53,778 nucleotides of DNA from Pseudomonadota bacterium (GTDB lineage: Bacteria > Pseudomonadota > Alphaproteobacteria > Rhizobiales > Hyphomicrobiaceae): the NCBI GenBank assembly GCA_023405815.1, contig JAEXXM010000022.1:1-53778 (forward strand), written 5' to 3'. Shown in pieces: positions 6,885-15,603 of the stretch. A program made the position numbers and the translations under genes. How positions within the stretch are numbered: position 1 is the stretch's first letter; the number at the start of each line of letters is the position of its first letter. Below the pieces are notes generated by a model. That model was not told the origin of the DNA, ran no database searches, and saw only the letters and a list, made by a program, of their open reading frames with translations.

Positions 6885-9104
6885 CTACCCTGCAAGTGCG
6901 AAAGTTGTTTCGGGGCTGAAGCTGCCGTTGCGCGACGCGGCTACGACGGCATCTACATCCACGATCAGAGCCACGCGGCCATCACCGAGAATCGTCGCGG
7001 CGGCGATTCCGGGAACACGTCCGTAGTTCTCTTCCAAGCTCTTGATGACGACCTGGCGCTGCCCCTGGATGGCATCGACGAGGAGCGCGCTCTGGCCGCC
7101 GCTGTCGGATTCGACCAGCAGCGCCACGCCCGCGCCTGGGTCGGCGGCGTTGCTGCGATAGCCGAGCTCGCGCCCGAGATCGACGACCGGCACGAAATTG
7201 TTGCGTAAGGCGATGACCCGCGAGTCGCCGCCGAACCCGTGCACGTCGCCGGGCTTCGGTTTCAGCGTCTCGATGATGGATGTCAGCGGCACGACCAGCG
7301 TCTGATCGCCCACCGTGACGACCATTCCATAGAGGACGGCCAGCGTCAGCGGCAGGCTGAGGGTAAAGGTCGACCCTTCGCCGGGGCGCGAGGAGATGGA
7401 GACGCGGCCGCCGAGCGCCTGAATCGACCGCTTGACGACATCCATGCCGACGCCGCGGCCCGATATGTCGGAGATGGTCGAGGCCGTGGAGAAGCCCGGC
7501 AGAAAGATCAGATTGTCGGTCTCTTCGTCGGTCAGCTGCGCATTTGGCGGGATTAGGCCCTTTTCCTCGGCGATCGCCTTGACGCGGGGCCGGTTGATGC
7601 CGGCGCCATCGTCGGCAATGTCGATCACGATGCGCCCCGAGCGGTGCGAGGCCGAAAGCCTGACGAGGCCCTCTTCACGCTTGCCGTTGGCGACGCGAAC
7701 CTCGGGCTTCTCGAGACCGTGGTCGATCGCGTTGCGGATCATGTGGGTCAGCGGATCGGCAAGGCGCTCGATCACTGTCTTGTCGACTTCGGTGCCCTCG
7801 CCTTCGGTGACGAGGCGGACCTTCTTGGATGTCGCGGCTGCCACTTCGCGAACGAGCCGCGGCATCCTCTGGAACACTGACTTCACCGGCTGGGCGCGAA
7901 TGGCCATCACGCCTTCTTGGATGTCGCGCGTCAGTTGTTCGAACTCGTCGAGCCCGGTCGCGAACTCGGAGGAGCGCGACAGCCCGGCCTCGGCCAGACG
8001 CTGAGACAGCATCGCCTGATTGATGACCAGCTCGCCGACGAGGTTCATCAGCCGGTCCACGCGATCGAGATCGACGCGGATCGTCTGTTGCGCCGCCTCG
8101 CCGCCGGCATTCTTGTCGCCCTTTGGCGAGTCGGGCCTTTGCGCGGCCAGCGCCGGTTCGCTCCGCGCAGCCGCTGGCTCCGCATCATGGAGGGCAGGCG
8201 CAATATCGGCCACGAACGGCTCCGGCTCCGGATGCGGCGCAGCCTCCGAAATTTCGGGGACGGATTCATCTCTGATCCGCTTCAGAAGCGCCTCGATGTC
8301 GTCATCGCCGCCTGCGGGCGCCGCTTCCACCGAATTGTTGACGATGGTGAGATCGCAGTCGGAATCGACGAACTCGAATACGGCCCGCACGTCGTCTTCG
8401 CTGCTGGCCGACTTGAGCTCGATCGACCACGTCAGATACGAGGCCTCGGGATCGAGGTCCGTCAATGTTGGAACGGCGGTCGTGTCGCAAGTGATCGCGG
8501 CCTCGCCGAGCCTGGCGAGCTCGCGCAGAAGCACTGCGGGCTCGTTAGCGCTGGCATAGAGGCTTGCGTGCGGTTTGAACGTGATGGAGTACTCGAACAT
8601 CGCCGGCTCGGGCTCGGCCGCGATATCGTCGAAAATAGGCAGGGCGACCGCGACCGGCATGAAGCCGAGGTCGTCGACGCTTTCCTCCGGCTCACCATGA
8701 CCGCCGGCGTCCGCGGCGGGGGCGCCGCTCAACGCGCTGAGCTCGCCGCTGGCTGTGCGGATGCGCGCCTCGTCGATGGCCCCGCCATCGCGTGCGATCC
8801 GCACGAGATCGGCGAGCACGTCGGCGGCCCGCAACAGAGTCTCGATGACCGGCGTCGCGGTCGAGAGCCGTCCCTTGCGCACCTCGTCGAGCACGGTCTC
8901 GAACACGTGAGCGAAGCGCACCAGGTCTTCCAGCGCGAAGGCGCCAGCGCCACCCTTGATGGAATGCACGGCCCGGAAGACTGCGTTGACGATCTCCGGA
9001 TCGGAGCCCCCGCCCTGGATCTCGAGCAGTCCGGATTCCAGCTCGGCGAGCTGCTCCTCGCACTCCTGGAAGAATATCTGACGTAGCGAGTCCATTTCGC
9101 TCAC
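6885..9104 (-). CDS. cheA: Chemotaxis sensor histidine kinase CheA
   Basis: A 739-residue CheA. Domains in order: an N-terminal Hpt domain (1-105) with phosphorylated His47 in AVHSIKGGAGAF; a long acidic linker holding a P2-like region (about 160-260); the dimerisation helices beginning IRVDLDRVDRLMNLVGEL (about 345); an HATPase domain with N-box NAIDHGLEKP (about 457), DDGAGI (about 498) and GRGVGMDVV; and a C-terminal CheW-like domain (about 590-735). It autophosphorylates under receptor control and passes phosphate to the two CheY copies and CheB. It is flanked closely by cheY (22-base gap) and cheW (5-base gap). Confidence 0.96.
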   Translation of the reverse strand: MSEMDSLRQIFFQECEEQLAELESGLLEIQGGGSDPEIVNAVFRAVHSIKGGAGAFALEDLVRFAHVFETVLDEVRKGRLSTATPVIETLLRAADVLADLVRIARDGGAIDEARIRTASGELSALSGAPAADAGGHGEPEESVDDLGFMPVAVALPIFDDIAAEPEPAMFEYSITFKPHASLYASANEPAVLLRELARLGEAAITCDTTAVPTLTDLDPEASYLTWSIELKSASSEDDVRAVFEFVDSDCDLTIVNNSVEAAPAGGDDDIEALLKRIRDESVPEISEAAPHPEPEPFVADIAPALHDAEPAAARSEPALAAQRPDSPKGDKNAGGEAAQQTIRVDLDRVDRLMNLVGELVINQAMLSQRLAEAGLSRSSEFATGLDEFEQLTRDIQEGVMAIRAQPVKSVFQRMPRLVREVAAATSKKVRLVTEGEGTEVDKTVIERLADPLTHMIRNAIDHGLEKPEVRVANGKREEGLVRLSASHRSGRIVIDIADDGAGINRPRVKAIAEEKGLIPPNAQLTDEETDNLIFLPGFSTASTISDISGRGVGMDVVKRSIQALGGRVSISSRPGEGSTFTLSLPLTLAVLYGMVVTVGDQTLVVPLTSIIETLKPKPGDVHGFGGDSRVIALRNNFVPVVDLGRELGYRSNAADPGAGVALLVESDSGGQSALLVDAIQGQRQVVIKSLEENYGRVPGIAAATILGDGRVALIVDVDAVVAASRNGSFSPETTFALAG

Positions 9105-9125
9105 GGCGATTAGTCCTTGACTGGA

Positions 9126-9491
9126 TCAGCCCGAAACCCGGCGGATTGCGTCCACCAGCTTCACGGGATGGAATGGCTTGACGATCCATCCGGTGGCGCC
9201 GGCGTTGCGCGCGCGCGTCTTCTTCTCCGCGTCGCTCTCCGTCGTCAGCACCAGGATGGGAACCGCCCGGTGCGTGGCGTCGCGCCGGACGTGCTCGATG
9301 AAGCCGAAGCCATCGAGCCGAGGCATGTTGATGTCCGTGATGATGACGTCGGCCGGCTGGCTCTTGAGCACCTCGAGGCCATGAACGCCGTCCTCCGCCT
9401 GCAGCACGCAAAACCCGGCATCCTGGAGTGCCAGCAGAAGCATCTCGCGCATGGTGCGGGAGTCGTCGACTGTCAGTACCGTTTTGTTCAT
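9126..9491 (-). CDS. cheY: Chemotaxis response regulator CheY (first copy, CheY1 position)
   Basis: A 121-residue receiver domain with VDDSRTMRE, a phosphoacceptor Asp in ITDINMPRLDG, the Thr in VLTTESD and Lys in WIVKPFHP. I chose the ATG at 9491 because it overlaps the stop of the upstream STAS gene by one base (TGATG); a GTG at 9500 is also in frame. The position between the STAS gene and cheA matches CheY1 of Sinorhizobium, which drains phosphate from CheA rather than binding the motor. That role is inferred from synteny. Confidence 0.9.
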   Translation of the reverse strand: MNKTVLTVDDSRTMREMLLLALQDAGFCVLQAEDGVHGLEVLKSQPADVIITDINMPRLDGFGFIEHVRRDATHRAVPILVLTTESDAEKKTRARNAGATGWIVKPFHPVKLVDAIRRVSG

Positions 9492-9817
9492 CACGCGCAC
9501 TCCGGTCGTGCCATGTCTTGATCAAGGTTGATTCCGAGGAGCTCGGCGCCCTTCAGGAACTCTTCCGTGGGTTTCTCGACGCGCAGGCGCACGCCATCAG
9601 CCTTCCACGTCGCTTCGGCCGCAATGAGCACCTGTAGGCACTGCGCACCGACGCGGCGAACGGCGCTGGCATCGATGCAAAGATCGCTGCCGCGGCGTGA
9701 GAGGAGCGACTGGGCGAGAGGAGCTGCAGCAGTGAGGTCGAGGACCTCAGGGAGCTGCAGTGGCTTCTTCGCGCCCTTCCGCTCCCCGGCCTTAGAACTC
9801 TTCCCAGTCCTGCTCAT
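9491..9817 (-). CDS. cheS: STAS-domain chemotaxis protein (CheS position)
   Basis: A 108-residue protein with a short basic N-terminus and a STAS-like domain: LPEVLDLTAAAPLAQSLLSR, DLCIDASAVRRVGAQCLQVL and LRVEKPTEEFLKGAELLGI follow the strand-helix pattern of anti-sigma-factor-antagonist folds. The Ser of the usual phosphorylation site is not clearly present. The second gene of the Sinorhizobium che operon, cheS, encodes a protein of similar size that binds CheA and speeds CheY1 dephosphorylation; equivalence here is by position and size. The ATG at 9817 overlaps the receptor gene by 26 bases, and the stop overlaps the cheY start. Confidence 0.72.
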   Translation of the reverse strand: MSRTGKSSKAGERKGAKKPLQLPEVLDLTAAAPLAQSLLSRRGSDLCIDASAVRRVGAQCLQVLIAAEATWKADGVRLRVEKPTEEFLKGAELLGINLDQDMARPECA

Positions 9818-11663
9818 TGGCGATTGCCTCCAGCTTCCGCACCGCAGAGGGCACGCCACGCATCGAGATGGTTTTCAGAGCAGGACGAGTCTTGGGCTGC
9901 GCCGCCGCGGGACGGCTCTCCCGGTGGGCGGGCTCCGCCGCGATCTCGTGACCCGTCTCGAAACGGCCGACCAGCTCCAGCAGCTTTTCGATCTCGCGAG
10001 CGAGGCCATGGCTGGCTGCCGTGGTCTCCTCGACGATCGCTGCGTTCTGCTGGGTGACCTGATCCATCTGGGAGACGCCGGTGTTGATCTCCTGCAGACC
10101 GACCGACTGCTCCTTCGCACCTGCGGCGATCTCGGAGACGATCGTATTGATCTCCGTGACCTCGGTCATGATGCGGTCGAGCGCGCGGCCCATCTGCCCG
10201 ACGAGATCGACACCCTGCTCGACCTGCTTCGTGGAGGCGGAGATGAGACCCTTGATCTCCTTCGCGGCCTCGGCCGAGCGCTGTGCGAGGGCGCGCACCT
10301 CGGAGGCGACGACCGCAAACCCGCGGCCGGCTTCGCCAGCACGTGCAGCCTCGACGCCCGCGTTGAGCGCCAGAAGGTTGGTCTGGAAGGCGATCTCGTC
10401 GATCACGCCGATGATGTGGCTGATCTGCTGCGACGAGCGCTCGATGTCGCCCATGGCAGAGATGGCGTGCCGCACCACTTCGTCGCTCTTCTCCGCGTCG
10501 GACTTGGCGGAAGCGACGACTTCGCGAGCATGGCCGGCGCCGTCGGCCGTCTTCTTGACGGTCGCCGTGATCTCGTCGAGCGCCGCAGCGGTCTGCTCCA
10601 GGCTCGCCGCCTGCTGCGCCGTGCGCCGCGACTGATCGTCGGCCGCGGTGGAGATTTCGCTCGTCGCGAACCGGATGGCCTGCGTGCTGGTCGCGATCGT
10701 CACGAGCGCTTCCTGCAGGCTGGATGCCGTCGTGTTGAAATCGTGACGGATCTTCTCGTAATCTTCGGAGAACGGAGTGTTGAGCCGGAACGTGAGGTCG
10801 CCCTTCGACAGGCGCTCGAGAGCGTTCGAGAAGTCGCGCATGAAGGTGTTGTGCGCTTCGACGTAGAACTGGCTCTCGACCTCCGCCTTGCGACGCTGCT
10901 CCTCGCCGGCGACGCGGGCGGCCTCTGCCTCCTGCTCCAGCCGGTGCTTTTCGATTGCAGCCTGCTTGAAGGTCTCGACGGCCTGCGCCATCGAGCCGAT
11001 CTCGTCCGTCCGGTTGATTGCCGGAACCTCGACGTTGTTGTTGCCGGCAGCGAGCTCGTTGACGGCGGTCGTGATCTGGCCAAGGGGGCGAGCGATCATC
11101 CGCGACAGCCACCAGCCCGACAGCAGCGCCATACCGATAGCCAGCAGGCTGCCAAGAACCTGGACGACGTGCGTCATGAAGAGAGCGGAGTTTCGCTCGG
11201 CGCGCTTCTCGTCAAGCCAGCTATTGGTCTTTTCCTCGGCCGATTTTGCCGCCACGCGGAAAGCTTCGAACGCCTCTGCGCCCGCCGCTGCGTTCTGGCT
11301 CTCGACTTGCCGACGCCAGGTCGCGGCAGCCGTCTGCATGCCGTCGAGGTCCACCGACACGGAGGCAAGCTCGGGGTTGGCTTTGATGACAGCACGCCCT
11401 TGCGCGATCAGTTCGGAAAAGCGCTGCGCGGCAGCCTGAGCCTCGCCATTTCCGATGGCGCGAGCATGATCCTCGTCATGCATCGCCGACGTTGCGCGAG
11501 AGATGGCCTTGTCGAGAGCCACACCGGAAGACACCTCTTCGGTGGCGCGGTCGATCGACAGGGAGGTGAAGAAGATAGCGGTCCCCGTGACAGCAAATAC
11601 GACGAGAACACACGCAAGGCCCAACGCAAGTTTGCGTGAGACCTTCAAATTGGCGAGCACCAT
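9792..11663 (-). CDS. Methyl-accepting chemotaxis protein, transmembrane
   Basis: A 623-residue chemoreceptor that is the first gene of the che operon. It has TM1 at about 11-32, a periplasmic helical region (about 35-165), TM2 at about 168-192, a HAMP domain after it and a second HAMP-like segment near residue 290-340. The signalling hairpin tip is EIAFQTNLLALNAGVEAARA (about 420-440). It ends in EQDWEEF, matching the aromatic C-terminal pentapeptide pattern that recruits CheR/CheB to some receptors. The equivalent first gene in Sinorhizobium encodes a soluble receptor-like protein (IcpA), so the membrane anchoring here is a difference. The ligand is unknown. Confidence 0.93.
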   Translation of the reverse strand: MVLANLKVSRKLALGLACVLVVFAVTGTAIFFTSLSIDRATEEVSSGVALDKAISRATSAMHDEDHARAIGNGEAQAAAQRFSELIAQGRAVIKANPELASVSVDLDGMQTAAATWRRQVESQNAAAGAEAFEAFRVAAKSAEEKTNSWLDEKRAERNSALFMTHVVQVLGSLLAIGMALLSGWWLSRMIARPLGQITTAVNELAAGNNNVEVPAINRTDEIGSMAQAVETFKQAAIEKHRLEQEAEAARVAGEEQRRKAEVESQFYVEAHNTFMRDFSNALERLSKGDLTFRLNTPFSEDYEKIRHDFNTTASSLQEALVTIATSTQAIRFATSEISTAADDQSRRTAQQAASLEQTAAALDEITATVKKTADGAGHAREVVASAKSDAEKSDEVVRHAISAMGDIERSSQQISHIIGVIDEIAFQTNLLALNAGVEAARAGEAGRGFAVVASEVRALAQRSAEAAKEIKGLISASTKQVEQGVDLVGQMGRALDRIMTEVTEINTIVSEIAAGAKEQSVGLQEINTGVSQMDQVTQQNAAIVEETTAASHGLAREIEKLLELVGRFETGHEIAAEPAHRESRPAAAQPKTRPALKTISMRGVPSAVRKLEAIANEQDWEEF

Positions 11664-11954
11664 GTGCCAGCGGCCCCTTGTTCGCGGTTAGCGGACAACA
11701 TACCGGGCTCGCACCGGCATGGCAGAGCAGCATCATGCTATTGGCGGCTCGTTGGCCATCCAATCTGCCATGCGCTGGACTATAGGAGGGTAATGCTAAC
11801 AAGGGATTAGTCGATCGAATTGGCTTGACGATTCAACGTGGGCGCCGCGCTGGTGAGGGAGTGCACGCACTGCGCGTGTGGCGCTCTGCGCCATGAATGC
11901 GCGAACGCCCGCGCTGTGCAGCGCGGGCGCATTGAACTCGTCGCGACAGCGTCG
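11664..11954. other. Intergenic region upstream of the che operon
   Basis: About 290 bases between the receptor gene start and the end of the Gly-rich gene. It must hold the promoter of the che operon (minus strand), but I see no convincing -35/-10 pair or sigma-54 site. The only clear structure is a GC-rich hairpin near its far end, listed separately. Confidence 0.5.
11906..11929 (-). terminator. Hairpin after the Gly-rich protein gene
   Basis: A perfect 10-base-pair GC-rich stem (CGCCCGCGCT / AGCGCGGGCG) with the 4-base loop GTGC, 25 bases beyond the stop of the minus-strand Gly-rich gene. There is no uridine run after it, so it is a weak intrinsic terminator or a transcript-stabilising stem. 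Confidence 0.45.
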
Positions 11955-12425
11955 TCAGCGATTGTGCGCGCAGTCGTTGAAGAGCTTCCACATCTGCGGA
12001 GTGCCGTCGTCCATCGCCCTCTTGAGGAGATAGTCGCAGTCGTTAGGGAGCTGCGAGCCCGAGTTGTTCGGCGGCGTCTGCAGGAGATCGTTGTAGTCCA
12101 TGTTGATCCACGGCATCGCGCCGTTTACCCACGGATTGCGACGGCCTGGAACCGGTCCATAACCGCCGCCATTCGGGCCATAGCCGCCATTCGGAGGCCC
12201 GTAGTTGTGACTGCCCGGGCCCCAGCCGCCGCCGCCGCCGCCAGGTCCGAACCCGCCTTCGTGCCCGCCACCGCCGTAGCCGCCGCCATATCCGCCGCCT
12301 CCGGCACCACCGCCAAAGCCGCCACCAGGGCCACCGCCACCGCGCGCTTCCGCGACGGACATCATTGCCGACAAGCCGACGAGCACGCTCAGGCTCACGG
12401 CCAGCACCGGCTGCATCTTCCTCAT
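11955..12425 (-). CDS. Exported glycine-rich protein
   Basis: A 156-residue protein with a signal peptide (about 1-27, ending AEA), then a very Gly-rich segment (about 29-95) built from GGGY/GGGF/GPGG-type units. A conserved-looking C-terminal part follows (about 100-156) with MPWINMDYNDLLQTPP, and two cysteines (NDCDYLL and FNDCAHNR) that could form a disulphide. I do not recognise the family. The Gly-rich part is probably flexible; the C-terminal part looks like a small folded domain. It is preceded by a promoter region shared with no other gene on this strand. Confidence 0.65.
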   Translation of the reverse strand: MRKMQPVLAVSLSVLVGLSAMMSVAEARGGGGPGGGFGGGAGGGGYGGGYGGGGHEGGFGPGGGGGGWGPGSHNYGPPNGGYGPNGGGYGPVPGRRNPWVNGAMPWINMDYNDLLQTPPNNSGSQLPNDCDYLLKRAMDDGTPQMWKLFNDCAHNR

Positions 12426-12582
12426 GGTCCGTCCCTCCGCGGTCAGTTGTCGGCTAACCTGCCGACGCTGACCTACATTCGCCGAAAGCCATGAAAACTC
12501 GCTAAAATGTGTCCCTAACGCTTGAGCGGCGTTTGCTACCTTGCGTTAAGCGGGGAAGCTGCGGGCACGCGTCTGCACGCCC

Positions 12583-13062
12583 TCACGCGCGGTGGTAGGG
12601 ATGGCCCGATAGGATCGTGGTGGCGCGATAGAGCTGCTCGATCAGCACCGCACGCGCCAGTCCGTGCGGTAGCGTCATCGGCCCCAGCGACAACTTGAGT
12701 GTGGCCGCCGATACAACTTCGGCGCCATGCCCGTCCGGTCCGCCGATGAGAAACGCCAACCCCTTGCAGCCGTCGTCCCGGCGTTGCGCGATCCAACTGG
12801 CAAATGCCGTGCTCGACAGTGCCTTGCCGTTCTCGTCGAGCACGACGAAATGGCTCGCCGCTCCGGCGGCCTTGATGAGGCGCGCAGCCTCCTCGGCCTT
12901 GCGCGCCTCGGCGCCTGAGGCGCGGCTTTCATTCAGCTCGGCGATTGATAGGGGACCAAGCGCGAGCGAGCGGCCGGCACCGTCGAAGCGCTTCGCGTAG
13001 CGCTCGCAGAGTTCGCGTTCGGCGTCCTTGAGGCGGCCGATTGCAGCAACGATGAAGCGCAT
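12583..13062 (-). CDS. rlmH: 23S rRNA pseudouridine-1915 N3-methyltransferase RlmH
   Basis: A 159-residue SPOUT-class methyltransferase that methylates pseudouridine 1915 of helix 69 in 23S rRNA. The family landmarks are present: FLIGGPDGHG (SAM-binding knot), LSLGPMTLPHGLARAVLIEQ and the invariant C-terminal GHPYHR. The length is usual for the family. It lies 64 bases after rsfS on the same strand, the common alphaproteobacterial arrangement. Confidence 0.95.
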   Translation of the reverse strand: MRFIVAAIGRLKDAERELCERYAKRFDGAGRSLALGPLSIAELNESRASGAEARKAEEAARLIKAAGAASHFVVLDENGKALSSTAFASWIAQRRDDGCKGLAFLIGGPDGHGAEVVSAATLKLSLGPMTLPHGLARAVLIEQLYRATTILSGHPYHRA

Positions 13063-13126
13063 GGCCGCCTATCCCGCCAAGCGCGCGCCGGCACAGTTGC
13101 TGATCGCGCCGTCGCGCCCTGAGGCG

Positions 13127-13540
13127 TTAGTGGGCCGTAGTCGGCTCACCCGGCCGGTCTGCCGACCACATCTTCTCGAGGTTATAGAACTCGCGAACCT
13201 CGTCGCGGAACACGTGCACGATAATGTCGCCGGTATCGATCAGGACCCAGTCGCATGCCTCCAGACCCTCGACGCGCACGCTACGAAGGCCTTTTTCCTT
13301 CAGTTTGCGGCTGATCTGCTCGGCGATGGCGCCAACGTGCCGGTCCGAGCGGCCAGTGGCGATGACCATGAAGTCGCCGATCGAGGTCTTTCCTGCCAGA
13401 TCGATCGTCACGACGTTCTCGCCCTTGGCTTCGTCGAGCCAGTGGACGATCTCCTGGACCAGGGCAGCCGGCTTCCGTCCGTCTGACAAAAGCTCGGCAC
13501 GAGGCGCGCCCCTGCGGGCACCCTCAAGTGCGGTTCGCAT
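13127..13540 (-). CDS. rsfS: Ribosomal silencing factor RsfS
   Basis: A 137-residue RsfS/Iojap family protein that binds ribosomal protein L14 and blocks subunit joining when translation must slow. The conserved core IDLAGKTSIGDFMVIATGRS, then HVGAIAEQI and DWVLIDTGDIIVHVF...REFYNLEKMW, is complete. The first 20-25 residues are a variable extension, and a later start is possible. It is followed by rlmH on the same strand. Confidence 0.94.
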   Translation of the reverse strand: MRTALEGARRGAPRAELLSDGRKPAALVQEIVHWLDEAKGENVVTIDLAGKTSIGDFMVIATGRSDRHVGAIAEQISRKLKEKGLRSVRVEGLEACDWVLIDTGDIIVHVFRDEVREFYNLEKMWSADRPGEPTTAH

Positions 13541-13756
13541 CGTGTGCTGGTTGTCCCTTCCTCATGCACCCCTTGGGGCCTGCGCCACGGTGCTTCGATC
13601 AATGCGGCACCCCGGCGCTCTTCTGCGGCGGACGATCGACGCCCGCCGCCAACGCAAAACATAAGGCCTAGGGGGGCTCTCCAGCAATAGTTAATGCGCG
13701 GCAAGCTTTTTCACATGCAACACGTGATTGTCAAAAACTGTACGTATTTCACCGCG

Positions 13757-14389
13757 TTAGAAGATCGGCGCCGCCGCCCGCAACGCCGTAGATGAGGCCT
13801 CTGAAAGCCGTGTGCTGAGGAACGTCCAGGCCGGCGCGCCCATGTTGGGAAGCCGCCGCGCCGCGTCCTCGGGAACCCGGAACCGGGCCAGCCGGGCCGC
13901 AGCCGGCGAGGAGAGCGCCCTGATCCGCCAGCCTGGCCGGTCGACGACGACGATCGGAACCAGGGCGGCAATGTCCTGCCAGCGCTGCCAGTGATGGAAG
14001 CTGGCGAGATTGTCCGCCCCCATCACCCAGACGAACCGGACGCCCGGCAAGCGCCGGGTCAGATAGCGAACGGTGGCGTACGTATACGGGCTCCCGAGCA
14101 CGGCCTCGAAACCGGTCACCTTGATGCGCGGATCGCGCACCAGTTGCCGGCTCTCGGCCATGCGGTCCTCGAGCGATGGAAGCCCCGCACCGCTCTTCAG
14201 CGGATTGCCCGGCGTCACCATCCACCAGAGCTGATCGAGCTCGAGGCGACGAATGGCCGTCAGCGCGCAGACGACGTGCCCCTCGTGCGGCGGGTTGAAC
14301 GTGCCGCCCATCAGTCCGACGCGCTGGCCGGCACGGACTGGAGGCAGCTTCACGCGATTGGGCGAATGGATATCAAGGGGCTCGTGCAT
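13757..14389 (-). CDS. nadD: Nicotinate-nucleotide adenylyltransferase NadD
   Basis: A 210-residue enzyme that adenylylates nicotinate mononucleotide in NAD synthesis. The nucleotide-binding motif GGTFNPPHEGH is at residues 28-38, and the C-terminal (I/A)SSTxLR-type motif appears as EASSTALR. I chose the ATG at 14389 because the extra upstream residues of the longer frame look non-coding. It is usually downstream of proBA; here it is separated from proA by about 7 kb. A 216-base gap lies before rsfS. Confidence 0.93.
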   Translation of the reverse strand: MHEPLDIHSPNRVKLPPVRAGQRVGLMGGTFNPPHEGHVVCALTAIRRLELDQLWWMVTPGNPLKSGAGLPSLEDRMAESRQLVRDPRIKVTGFEAVLGSPYTYATVRYLTRRLPGVRFVWVMGADNLASFHHWQRWQDIAALVPIVVVDRPGWRIRALSSPAAARLARFRVPEDAARRLPNMGAPAWTFLSTRLSEASSTALRAAAPIF

Positions 14390-14601
14390 CGGCTCGGCGA
14401 TCGTGGGACCAGCATCGATTGTAGGCGCTCGCACCCTGATCAAAAGGAAATTTCCCTTGGGGTGCCATCCCCGCGCCAGACTTGCAGAGAAGCGGAACGC
14501 ATACGACATGCAACTCTGGTAACGGGCCGGTTATGATTGCTCTGCCATTGCTGGTTGTGACCGGCCGGTGTTGTCGACCGACGGACGCCAGGAGGCGGAG
14601 T

Positions 14602-15603
14602 ATGCGTAGACGGCAGTTCTTGACTTCGGCCGCATCGCTGGCGGGAGCCCTGACCGCCGCGCGCATCCCGGCGCAGGCGGCAGACGAAAGTGGCTCGCAC
14701 GCCGTTCCTCATCTGCTCGAACGCTTCCTTGCATTGCCTGGCGCCAAGAGCGCGCAGGTCGATGTCGACGAGGCCAACGCGTGGCGCGTTACCTTTGAGC
14801 CCGACGCGGCTCTCTTCTGCGGTAGCTGCTTCAAGACTTTCGTGCTGGCCACCTATCTGCGCGAGGTGGAAGCAGGAATCCTCGATGAGCTGGAGCAGCT
14901 CGCACTCGATGATGGCGTGCGATCGCTCGTCAGCCCCGTGTTCGAGAATCTCACCGGCACCACGCAGGCACGCAGCGCGCTTGAGGCGATGATCGCCCAC
15001 AGCGACAACACTGCGACCGACATGGCCATGAAGCGCGTCACGCCGAACAAGGTCCGCGCGCTCATCGCCGAAGCCGGGTTGACCAAAGCACGCATCCCGG
15101 ATTCGACCCGCAGCTTCTTCTCCTATATTGCCGGCGCACCGCAAGGCGACGACCTCGGATGGAAGGGCGTCAAGGCCGTCGTCGACGCGGAGAAACCCGA
15201 CACCTCCAAGTATCGCCCCGCGCTCAACGACGTCGATACCATGGCGGTGCCCGCATCCGAGTTCGTCGCCTACTACAAGCGCGCCTTGACGGGCGCATTC
15301 TTCAAAAAGCCCGAGACCCTCACCGAGTTCAAGCGCATCCAGGCGATGGCCGATGCGATCGCTCTCGTCGTGCCTCCCGATACGCCTGCCTTCATGAAGG
15401 GCGGATCGATCGACTGGAATGGCTTCCACTGTCTGGCGCTCGCCGGGCAGATGCTCGTGCGCGATGTCCCCGTCACGGCTGCCTTCATTCTCAACTGGAG
15501 CGACAGCGACGGTGATCCCGAGAAGATCGCCGCCGACTACAAGGATGCCGTCGGCGATGTCTTGAGCAAGGTCCACAAGCGATTGTCGGAGGTCCGTTCG
15601 TAG
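14602..15603 (+). CDS. Exported class A beta-lactamase-like serine hydrolase (Tat signal)
   Basis: A 333-residue protein with a twin-arginine signal (MRRRQFLTSA, cleavage near AQA-AD). The rest resembles the class A beta-lactamase/transpeptidase fold: S75-x-x-K78 in CGSCFKTF, an SDN triad in HSDNTATDMAM, and KGG (in FMKGGSIDWNG) where class A enzymes have KTG. All three active-site elements therefore remain. The substrate is unknown; it could be an unusual beta-lactamase or a peptidoglycan or ester hydrolase. A strong GGAGG ribosome-binding site precedes the ATG. The next gene begins immediately after the stop. Confidence 0.78.
   Translation: MRRRQFLTSAASLAGALTAARIPAQAADESGSHAVPHLLERFLALPGAKSAQVDVDEANAWRVTFEPDAALFCGSCFKTFVLATYLREVEAGILDELEQLALDDGVRSLVSPVFENLTGTTQARSALEAMIAHSDNTATDMAMKRVTPNKVRALIAEAGLTKARIPDSTRSFFSYIAGAPQGDDLGWKGVKAVVDAEKPDTSKYRPALNDVDTMAVPASEFVAYYKRALTGAFFKKPETLTEFKRIQAMADAIALVVPPDTPAFMKGGSIDWNGFHCLALAGQMLVRDVPVTAAFILNWSDSDGDPEKIAADYKDAVGDVLSKVHKRLSEVRS

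Noticed and set aside
9528..11639. A 703-codon open frame on the plus strand opposite the receptor gene
   Set aside because: It is exactly antisense to the receptor gene and has a low-information Arg/Asp/Leu-rich sequence of the kind produced by GC-rich genes read on the opposite strand.
12190..12345. Gly-codon-rich tract as a tandem-repeat or CRISPR-like array
   Set aside because: The repetition is the codon pattern of the Gly-rich protein; there are no regular spacers.
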